Source: Hymenobacter jejuensis
GTDB taxonomy: Bacteria; Bacteroidota; Bacteroidia; Cytophagales; Hymenobacteraceae
DNA length: 64,000 nt
NCBI RefSeq assembly: GCF_006337165.1
Contig: NZ_CP040896.1
Span: 4,402,001 to 4,466,000 of the forward strand
Direction: 5' to 3'
In this document: positions 58,189 to 64,000 of the stretch, in pieces
Position numbering within the stretch: position 1 is the stretch's first letter
How the letters are laid out: the number at the start of each line of letters is the position of its first letter
Translations under genes and position numbers: made by a program
The notes under the pieces: model-generated
Told to the model about the DNA's origin: nothing
The model's database searches: none
Seen by the model: the letters and a program-made list of their open reading frames with translations, nothing else

Positions 58189-59484
58189 TCATTTTGCTGA
58201 AGAAGCGGCAGGCGTCTTGTCAACAACGACTTGGCCGCCTTTCATTACCCATTTGACACCGTTGATAACCACGTTGATGTCGGTGAGCGGATCGCCGGCG
58301 ACGGCCACAATATCGGCGTAGTAGCCCGGGGCAATGGCGCCCAGGCTCTTTTCGAGGCCCAGCATCTCGGCGCCCGTGGTAGTGGCGGTGGCAAGGGCTT
58401 GGGCCGGCGTCATGCCGGCTTTCACAAACCACTCCAGCTCGCGGGTGTTTTCGCCAAAGCCGGTAAAGACCGCATCCGAGCCCATCCCGATTTTGACCTT
58501 GGCTTTCACGGCTTGCCGCAGCGTTTCGAAGTTGCGGGCGATGTACTTGTTCAGGCGGTTGACGACGGCCGAATCGTAGCCAAATTCCTCTTTGTGAGCC
58601 ACATAATACCGGTTGTGATCGACAGTAGGGACGTAGATCGTGCCGCGGCGGGCCATGTCGGCGATGGTGGCTTTGTCCATGTCGGTGGCGTGCTCCACGG
58701 TGTTGGCGCCGGCGCGCACGGCGTCGCGGGCGCCATCGGGGCCGTAGGTGTGAATGGCAATACGTTTGCCGGCTTTATGCGCAACGTCGGCGGCAGCTTT
58801 CATCTCTTCGTAAGTGAATGTCTGAAAGCCGGTTACATCTTGGTCGCTGCCCGTAGACCCGTACATTTTGATCCAGTCGGCACCCGAGGCGAGTTGCTGC
58901 CGGGCCACGCGTTGCACTTGCTCCACGCCGTCGGCCTGGCCGGGATCGGGGGTGGCGCCGGGTTTGTAAGGCGAGCTGTTGATGTGCAGCCCATAATCAG
59001 CCACAAACATGCGTGGGCCCACCATGGCGCCCCGGTTGATGAGGTCGCGCATGGCCAAGTCCATGTTGTCGAAAGAGCCCAGGTCGCGGACGGTCGTAAC
59101 GCCGGTTTCGAGCGTCTTTTTGGCGTTTTCCTGCGCCAAAAACACCGTCACGGCCGGCCCCAGGCTGCCAAGCTGAGCCCACGGCCGCGAACCTGGCGTT
59201 TTGTCCCAGTAAAACGTCATGTGGGTATGCGCGTCGATCATTCCCGGAATAGCGGTATATGCCCGCAGATCAACGACTTGCGCATTGGCCGGTACGGCGC
59301 TGGCGCCCGTTCCTACCTTCACTATTCGTTCGCCTTCTACCAGCACAACGGCATCCTGCAAGACGTGTCCGCGGCCGTCGACTAACCGGCCAAAACGTAA
59401 AGCTTTTACCTGGGCCTGCGAAGACACGGCCAAGCTCATGGCCAGCGCGGTCAGGAGCAAAAAGGAGGAGTAGCGTTTGAGCAT
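58189..59484 (-). CDS. Secreted amidohydrolase-superfamily enzyme
   Basis: From the ATG at 59484 (MLKRYSSFLLLTALAMSLAV) it has 431 residues with a signal peptide. The metal-binding motif is IPGMIDAHTHMTFYWD. Further ligands are in RIAIHTYGPDGARDAVRAGA, NTVEHATDMDKATIADMARR and the Asp of KVKIGMGSDAVFTGFGENTR. This subgroup includes Xaa-Pro dipeptidases, organophosphatases and imidazolonepropionase-like enzymes. The substrate is unknown. It is downstream of the CocE-type hydrolase in the same direction. Confidence 0.9.
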   Translation of the reverse strand: MLKRYSSFLLLTALAMSLAVSSQAQVKALRFGRLVDGRGHVLQDAVVLVEGERIVKVGTGASAVPANAQVVDLRAYTAIPGMIDAHTHMTFYWDKTPGSRPWAQLGSLGPAVTVFLAQENAKKTLETGVTTVRDLGSFDNMDLAMRDLINRGAMVGPRMFVADYGLHINSSPYKPGATPDPGQADGVEQVQRVARQQLASGADWIKMYGSTGSDQDVTGFQTFTYEEMKAAADVAHKAGKRIAIHTYGPDGARDAVRAGANTVEHATDMDKATIADMARRGTIYVPTVDHNRYYVAHKEEFGYDSAVVNRLNKYIARNFETLRQAVKAKVKIGMGSDAVFTGFGENTRELEWFVKAGMTPAQALATATTTGAEMLGLEKSLGAIAPGYYADIVAVAGDPLTDINVVINGVKWVMKGGQVVVDKTPAASSAK

Positions 59485-59513
59485 AACTGTCTGGTGCTGC
59501 GGTCTATAAGCAA

Positions 59514-59561
59514 GGTAGGGGCTGAAGCAACGCAAACTATCGCGCCACTTCAGCCCCTACC
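59514..59561 (-). terminator. Inverted repeat with 14-bp arms between two hydrolase genes
   Basis: The arms GGTAGGGGCTGAAG and CTTCAGCCCCTACC are 20 bp apart, between the stop of the CocE-type gene and the start of the amidohydrolase. On the minus strand it would form an RNA hairpin 30 nt before the amidohydrolase start. It could end or attenuate transcription; no T run follows. Confidence 0.45.
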
Positions 59562-59571
59562 GGGCCTGTTT

Positions 59572-59596
59572 ATTTAACTATATGATTATCAGGCTA
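59572..59596. repeat. AT motif copy 13 (overlaps a stop codon on the minus strand)
   Basis: On the minus strand the TAG stop of the CocE-type gene continues as TAGCCTGATAATCATATAG then TTAAATA. Core CTGATAATCAT. Confidence 0.5.
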
Positions 59597-61465
59597 TTGT
59601 AAAACAGGCAAGATGATTTTGCTACTGGCCGTTTTGTTGTGGAAAATATCAATGGTCGCTTTCTGAAAATCAGCGGGCGTAGCGTGGTAAACGTCCACGA
59701 ATTTCTGCGGATTGCGGTCGGCCAGCGGAAACCACGAACTCTGGATCTGCACCATCACGCGGTGGCCTTTCTTGAAGGTGTGCGCAATGTCGCCGAGCTT
59801 GTATTTCACTTCCGTGACCTTGTTCGGCACGAAGGCCTCGGGCTTCTCGTAGCTGTTGCGGTAGCGCCCGCGCATGATTTCGCCGTGCACCAGCATCTGG
59901 TAGCCACCCAGCGGATAACCGCTGTCGAGGTCGGCCGCCGAATAGGAAAATTTGTTGGGAAACACGTCGATGATCTTCACCACAAAATCCGCGTCGGTGG
60001 TGCTGATGCTCGTCATCAGGTCGGCCACTACATTGCCGGTTACGGTGAGGTCGCTGGTCAAGGTATCGGTCTGGAAGACAAGCACATCCGGCCGGCGAGC
60101 GGCAAAGCGCTGGTCGTCGGTCATGTAGGTGCGCGTGCGGCTGAAGTGTACGTCCTCGGTGTAGGGCACGGGGTGGGCCGGATCGCTGACGTAGTCGCTC
60201 ATGCCCTCGGCGTTACTGGGCTGGGTCCAGCTCAAGGCACCGTTGTTCTGTAAGTATAACTCCTTGTCTTGCTTCTCTTTAGGGGGCCACTGCTGGAAAG
60301 TCGTCCACTTGTTGGCGCCCGACAAAAAGATGTTGGCTTCGGCGATGTTGGCCGCGCTGCCTTTGCCTTTCAGGTAGAAATTGAAGAACGGGATTTCGAT
60401 GTTTTGCTGGTACCACTCGGCCGTGTTGGAGCCAAACTGCACGTTGCCCAAATGCGTGCCGTCGTTGGTGGACCACTGGCCGTGAAACCACGGGCCCATC
60501 ACGAGCTTGTTGAATTCCTTACCGGGGTTGTTTTTTTCGGCGGCGAGGTAGGCGTTCCACGCGCCCCAGTTGTCTTCGGCATCAAACAGGCCACCCACCC
60601 ACAGCATGGCGGGTTTGAGATTTTTGGTGGCGTTGCGGGCGTCGCGGGTCTGCCAGAACTGGTCGTAGTTGGGGTGGGCGTACAGGTCTTTCCAATAGCT
60701 CACGCTGTCGCCCATGCGCTTGGCCAGGTTGGCCAGGGTGCCTTCCTCCAAGTAAAACCGGTAGTTGTCGTGGATGCTGTAGCCCACCGAACGCGGCGCT
60801 ACGGCGGTAGGTTTGGGGTGCGGCGCTCCAAATCCGCCGCCCAAGGCCGAATAGAAATCAAAGGCGTCCATCTGAAAGAAAGCGCCGTTGTGGTGAAAAT
60901 CGTCGCCGATAAACCAGTTGGTCACCGGCGCCTGCGGACTCACGGCTTTCAGCGCCGGGTGGTTGCTGGCCGCCGCCATCGTGGAATAAAAGCCCGGATA
61001 GGAAATGCCGAACACGCCGACCTTGCCGTTGTTACCCTTCAGGTTTTTGACCAGCCACTCAATAGTGTCATACGAATCACTAGCCTCGTCGATTTCCTTC
61101 TTCTTTTTATTCGGGTTAAAGGGCCGGATGTTCTCGTACTGGCCCTCGCTCATCCAACGCCCGCGCACGTCCTGGGTCACCAGAATGTAGCCTTCCTTGG
61201 CATATTCTTTTTGGTAGATGCGCCAGTAGGGGTAGTAGTCCTTCTCGCCGTAAGGAGCGCAGGAGTAGGGCGTGCGCTTCATCAGAATGGGGTGCTTCTC
61301 GGCCTGGTCTTTGGGCGCGTACACGGTCGTGAACAGCCGCACGCCGTCGCGCATCGGGATGTAGACTTCCTTTTTGGTGTAGTGCTGCACAAACCAAGTC
61401 GAGTCTACGGCCTGCGCCGGCGCTAGGAAAGGCAACAGCAGCAACGGAAATACAAGTTTTTTCAT
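59594..61465 (-). CDS. CocE/NonD-family hydrolase (Xaa-Pro dipeptidyl-peptidase S15-like acylase)
   Basis: 623 residues with a signal peptide (ends LAPAQAV). The S15-type alpha/beta hydrolase domain has YIPMRDGVRLFTTVYAP, YILVTQDVRGRWMSEGQYEN and the nucleophile motif GKVGVFGISYPGFYSTMAAA. A helical cap follows, then LWVGGLFDAEDNWG and VMGPWFHGQW (acid and His region). The C-terminal jelly-roll (about 410-620) has LFVFQTD-like strands (DVLVFQTDTLTSDLTVTGNV). It probably cleaves amide or ester bonds (glutaryl-acylase-like or peptidase) outside the cytoplasm. It precedes the amidohydrolase. Confidence 0.92.
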   Translation of the reverse strand: MKKLVFPLLLLPFLAPAQAVDSTWFVQHYTKKEVYIPMRDGVRLFTTVYAPKDQAEKHPILMKRTPYSCAPYGEKDYYPYWRIYQKEYAKEGYILVTQDVRGRWMSEGQYENIRPFNPNKKKKEIDEASDSYDTIEWLVKNLKGNNGKVGVFGISYPGFYSTMAAASNHPALKAVSPQAPVTNWFIGDDFHHNGAFFQMDAFDFYSALGGGFGAPHPKPTAVAPRSVGYSIHDNYRFYLEEGTLANLAKRMGDSVSYWKDLYAHPNYDQFWQTRDARNATKNLKPAMLWVGGLFDAEDNWGAWNAYLAAEKNNPGKEFNKLVMGPWFHGQWSTNDGTHLGNVQFGSNTAEWYQQNIEIPFFNFYLKGKGSAANIAEANIFLSGANKWTTFQQWPPKEKQDKELYLQNNGALSWTQPSNAEGMSDYVSDPAHPVPYTEDVHFSRTRTYMTDDQRFAARRPDVLVFQTDTLTSDLTVTGNVVADLMTSISTTDADFVVKIIDVFPNKFSYSAADLDSGYPLGGYQMLVHGEIMRGRYRNSYEKPEAFVPNKVTEVKYKLGDIAHTFKKGHRVMVQIQSSWFPLADRNPQKFVDVYHATPADFQKATIDIFHNKTASSKIILPVLQ

Positions 61466-61520
61466 GAAGGGCTTGGGTGGGAGGGATTAGTTGAGCAGAA
61501 ATGTAGAGACAAATAAGGAC

Positions 61521-61946
61521 TCAATTAGGTAACCATTCATATTCCTCATCACTTATTAACTTGAACTTCTGATTTCCTATAAATACATAATCTGTATTGG
61601 CATGTTTTTCAATAGATCGCCCTACGTGAGCATGATTATAAAAGGTATTAACAACACTTATTGTTAATTGATTATTTGAATTAAAAAGATAATATGGCTG
61701 AAAACTTAGGTTACCAAGTGGAATAAATTTAGGGTTAATCTCTTTTAATAAAATAATAAATTGGTATTTATTATTTCGGCATTCATTGCAATGGATTTTC
61801 CCCCTAATATGGCCGCTAAAAGCTAGCTTATGTATAAACGCTTTATGTGCTGTTATACTCTGCCGGGTTTCTCGTCTAATGCTCTCGCTAGAATCACAGG
61901 AGTAAAATAGTGTACTGAGTATAAGAAGTGCTTTTATCAATTTCAT
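61521..61946 (-). CDS. AT-rich orphan lipoprotein
   Basis: 141 residues with a lipoprotein signal (MKLIKALLILSTLFYSCDSS, lipobox FYSC). The mature part has KIHCNECRNNKYQFIILLKE (a CxxC) and beta strands (LGNLSFQPYYLFNSNNQLTI). The DNA is far more AT-rich than its surroundings, suggesting transfer. No family is recognised. It lies between the CocE-type hydrolase and tryptophan dioxygenase genes. Confidence 0.6.
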   Translation of the reverse strand: MKLIKALLILSTLFYSCDSSESIRRETRQSITAHKAFIHKLAFSGHIRGKIHCNECRNNKYQFIILLKEINPKFIPLGNLSFQPYYLFNSNNQLTISVVNTFYNHAHVGRSIEKHANTDYVFIGNQKFKLISDEEYEWLPN

Positions 61947-62015
61947 TTTTCTAATACTATGTCTGATCGTGCGGGGCAGAGCCCCTAGCCAGTAGACACA
62001 ATTGCAGCATCTGTA

Positions 62016-62996
62016 TTATTTTGATCGCACATCTTCCAAAATGCTTTCCACCCAACCTTTTCCCCAATCCTCCATTTCTTGCGCGCTCCACAGCTGCGGG
62101 TAGAAAATGCGCTTCTGAAACTTGGGAGGCAGGTACTTTTTCCAATTAGTGCCGCCGGTGGCCGCAATGGCGGTCGGGTCGCGCTCGAGGTAACGCACCG
62201 CGGATTTGAAGTGCATCAGCGGCCAGTTGACGTTTACGTTCACGTCGAGTTGCTTGAGCTGGCGCAACAGGCGCGGATGTTGCTGATCTTCAAGTGGTAA
62301 GCGCTGCAATACGCTCCACACGTTACGGTCTTTGTATTCGGCGGCGTGGGCAGTGAGCTGTTGCGTGTACTTTTCTTCGAACTGAATGAGGGTGAGGGCT
62401 TTGGCGCCGGTTTCTTCGATGGTGGCACCAGCTTTCCAATAGATGCAGCCCATCAGCTCGTCGTAGGCGGCGGCTTCGCCCAGGAGACGGCGCTTTTCCT
62501 TGTCCAAGAGGTTATCGAGGGAGGTAGAAGCAATCTCGATCATGCGGTACTGCACCGACTGAAAGCCCGAAGCCGGCATCAGGGCCATGCGGAATTGCAG
62601 GAACTGCTGCTTGTCCATGCCATCGACCATTACATCAAATGAGTCGATCAAATTCTCGAAATAGCGGTTGATGCGGCCGATGCGCAGCACCAGCTCGCCC
62701 ACCGTCGGCTGTTGCAGCCCCCCGATTTGCTCGTATTCACAGAGGCAGAGTTTGAAGTATAACTCCGTGATCTGGTGATACATAATGAAAATGCGCTCGT
62801 CGGGGATCGTTGTCAGCGGGCGTTGCAAGGAGAGGAGCGTATCGAGCTCGATGTAGTCCCAATAATTAACGTAGTCGGCGTAGTACAGCCCTTCGAGGTA
62901 GGCAGCCAGGTCCTGTCCGTCGGCGGCATATTTCTGCTGCAAGCGGCGAAGTTGGGCCAGAATTTCGGGTGAGAATTCGTCGGGGGAGTTGAGCAT
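62016..62996 (-). CDS. kynA: Tryptophan 2,3-dioxygenase
   Basis: This heme enzyme opens the indole ring of tryptophan to N-formylkynurenine. From the ATG at 62996 (MLNSPDEFSPEILAQL) it has 326 residues. Helices with YWDYIELDTLLSLQRPLTTI, DERIFIMYHQITELYFKLCL (His74 in the substrate pocket) and ASGFQSVQYRMIEIAST follow the family. The heme-ligand helix region is NWPLMHFKSAVRYLERDP, then IAATGGTNWKKYLPP. It belongs to the Bacteroidota type with a diverged C-terminal end. Other kynurenine genes are not adjacent. Confidence 0.9.
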   Translation of the reverse strand: MLNSPDEFSPEILAQLRRLQQKYAADGQDLAAYLEGLYYADYVNYWDYIELDTLLSLQRPLTTIPDERIFIMYHQITELYFKLCLCEYEQIGGLQQPTVGELVLRIGRINRYFENLIDSFDVMVDGMDKQQFLQFRMALMPASGFQSVQYRMIEIASTSLDNLLDKEKRRLLGEAAAYDELMGCIYWKAGATIEETGAKALTLIQFEEKYTQQLTAHAAEYKDRNVWSVLQRLPLEDQQHPRLLRQLKQLDVNVNVNWPLMHFKSAVRYLERDPTAIAATGGTNWKKYLPPKFQKRIFYPQLWSAQEMEDWGKGWVESILEDVRSK

Positions 62997-63165
62997 GGCG
63001 GGGGTAATTCGGCGCACACAGAAAGGATGGTGCGATATCGGGCACAAAGAACGAAAAACCCGCCAAATTGGGCGGCCGAGGCAACCCCCAGCCCCAAAGC
63101 TGCATCTACTAGAAAATGCTAATATTTGGGAGGAATCACTAGTAGGTATAAACAGCTACTGGGTG

Positions 63166-63195
63166 TTGCATTTGTCTCCACTTTTTTTACCTTTA
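63166..63195 (+). promoter_or_regulatory. Promoter of the serine dehydratase gene
   Basis: TTG at 63166-63168, 19 bp, then TACCTTTA at 63188-63195, one mismatch from TAnnTTTG. It ends nine bases before the ATG at 63205, so the transcript would be almost leaderless. Confidence 0.55.
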
Positions 63196-63204
63196 CCGCG
63201 TCTT

Positions 63205-63885
63205 ATGGCGGAAAAAAGCAGCATTTTCGATATGATCGGTCCCGTGATGATTGGGCCGAGCAGTTCACACACCGCCGGCGTGGTGCGCATTGCCAGCGCG
63301 GCTATCCGCATCCTGGGTTCTTTGCCCACGCACGCAACTATTACTTTTTATAATTCTTTTGCCCGTACCTACGAAGGCCACGGCTCCGACCGTGCCATTG
63401 TGGCGGGGCTGTTGGGCTTTGCCACCGACGACAAGCGCATCCGCGAAGCCTTCGATTACGCCAAGGAAGCCGGCTTGCAATACACGTTCCAGAGCGTGGG
63501 CAACGCCTCCACGATGCACCCCAACACCATCAAATTGCAGCTACGCGACGAGCGCACGGGCCACGCAGTAGAAGTGATCGGGCAAAGCCGGGGCGGGGGC
63601 GTGATTCGCATTGTGGAAGTCGACGGCTTTCCGTCGGATTTTTCGGCCTCGCTGCACACGCTCATTGTGGATGCCGACGACCGGACGGGCTCCATTGCCT
63701 TCATCGCCTCGGTCATTGCCCACGACGATTGCAACATCGCCACCATGTTTGTGAGTCGCAAAGGCAAAAACGACGTGGCGCGGCAGTTCATCGAAATCGA
63801 CTCGGGCCTGAAAGACATCACCCTCGAATACCTGCGCCAGCTGAGCTGGGTGCACCGGGTGATCTATATTCCGACAATTAATTAG
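63205..63885 (+). CDS. sdaAB: L-serine ammonia-lyase, iron-sulfur-dependent, beta subunit
   Basis: The two-chain L-serine dehydratase converts serine to pyruvate and ammonia. From the ATG at 63205 (MAEKSSIFDMIGPVMIGPSS) the 226-residue protein has the beta domain with GPSSSHTAGVVRIASAA, FARTYEGHGSDRAIVAGLLG and a C-terminal ACT domain (about 150-222, HTLIVDADDRTGSIAFIASV). A longer frame starting at 62989 is not used. The alpha chain with the 4Fe-4S cluster is expected to follow or lie elsewhere and is not in the window. Confidence 0.93.
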   Translation: MAEKSSIFDMIGPVMIGPSSSHTAGVVRIASAAIRILGSLPTHATITFYNSFARTYEGHGSDRAIVAGLLGFATDDKRIREAFDYAKEAGLQYTFQSVGNASTMHPNTIKLQLRDERTGHAVEVIGQSRGGGVIRIVEVDGFPSDFSASLHTLIVDADDRTGSIAFIASVIAHDDCNIATMFVSRKGKNDVARQFIEIDSGLKDITLEYLRQLSWVHRVIYIPTIN

Positions 63886-63891
63886 TTTTTG

Positions 63892-63916
63892 TAAGTAATT
63901 GATAATCAAATATATA
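63892..63916. repeat. AT motif copy 14, near-perfect palindrome
   Basis: TAAGTAATTGATAATCAAAT then ATATA, six bases past the sdaAB stop codon. Core TTGATAATCAA. Confidence 0.55.
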
Positions 63917-63984
63917 TAAAAGTGCTGGGGCCATGGTCTTACCTTGGCACTCCCATTCTGTCAACCAGCAACCGAATCTTCGCC

Positions 63985-64000
63985 ATGAAAACAATGCCTA
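63985..64000 (+). CDS. Possible start of the next gene (cut by the right edge)
   Basis: ATG at 63985 opens a frame reading MKTMP before the window ends. It is 100 bp after sdaAB, and a TACCTTGG that is one mismatch from TAnnTTTG lies about 45 bp upstream. Too little is visible to name a product. Confidence 0.35.

Noticed and set aside
58231..59385. 384-codon plus-strand frame inside the amidohydrolase gene
   Set aside because: Antisense shadow of a gene with clear metal-binding motifs.
60269..61426. 385-codon plus-strand frame inside the CocE-type gene
   Set aside because: Antisense shadow; the real product has a signal peptide, a catalytic Ser motif and normal length.
1..64000. tRNA, rRNA, CRISPR arrays or prophage genes
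   Set aside because: I looked for T-loop (GTTCGA) cloverleafs, evenly spaced direct repeats and phage structural or integrase genes and found none that hold up.

Overview
The window looks like a chromosomal segment of a GC-rich, aerobic Bacteroidota bacterium, most likely Hymenobacter or a close relative in the Cytophagales (inference). The signs are a TamL-type Omp85 lipoprotein, GH97 and GH53 glycosidases, DUF4369/TlpA lipoproteins, a fused two-domain E1 dehydrogenase, ECF sigma/anti-sigma/beta-barrel modules, oxygen-dependent HemF and tryptophan 2,3-dioxygenase, almost no Shine-Dalgarno sequences, and several promoters of the Bacteroidota type (TTTG, about 20 bp, TAnnTTTG). I see no rRNA, tRNA, CRISPR array, prophage or intact insertion sequence.

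Layout. 1-5.4 kb: an RND exporter that runs off the left edge, a tiny Cys/Lys-rich secreted protein, an SRPBCC protein, thyA and two tandem TonB-C-domain proteins. 5.4-9.3 kb (minus): a MerR regulator, a small membrane protein, dprA and a class IV aminotransferase in one tight cluster, preceded by a GH53 galactanase. 9.4-16.4 kb (plus): alaS, gatB and two paralogous TlpA-like lipoproteins. 16.6-29 kb: thioesterase, pcm, an undecaprenyl-phosphate sugar transferase, ribE, a PAP2/hemF overlap pair, the E1 fusion, tamL and a divergent TrmH-family methyltransferase. 29-31.7 kb: an ECF sigma, anti-sigma and outer-membrane-protein operon.

32-38.5 kb holds two very large adjacent minus-strand genes without signal peptides. 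One encodes a lipase-like alpha/beta hydrolase fused to a C-terminal CHAT protease. The other encodes a peptidoglycan-amidase-like domain, a second alpha/beta-hydrolase-like domain and a C-terminal metacaspase. All the expected catalytic residues are visible. I regard this pair as the strongest candidate for an undescribed multi-enzyme system, possibly a conflict or programmed-death effector pair.

38.7-47 kb: CoA-binding protein, DoxX and a divergent ECF sigma, an FAD-dependent dehydrogenase, GH97, then a patch of orphan small genes. 47.2-51.8 kb: a transporter, DUF1080, GMC oxidoreductase and gluconate-dehydrogenase-subunit-3 operon that fits oxidation of glycosides at C3 followed by cleavage.

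52.8-55.4 kb is the second highlight. A promoter, a convincing SAM-I riboswitch, a 36-codon open frame ending in five cysteine codons, candidate attenuator hairpins and an AT palindrome form a leader of about 500 nt before an ATP-grasp ligase gene and a SsuD-like flavin monooxygenase gene. This suggests sulfur-controlled expression sensing both SAM and cysteine. 56-64 kb: an AT-rich orphan membrane protein, an old yellow enzyme, DUF2911, an amidohydrolase, a CocE-type hydrolase, an AT-rich orphan lipoprotein, tryptophan 2,3-dioxygenase and the beta part of serine dehydratase.

Across the whole window a degenerate palindromic AT-rich motif (core YTGATWATNAA, flanked by TAAGTA and its complement) recurs at gene ends, often sharing bases with the stop codon. 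I know of no description of it.
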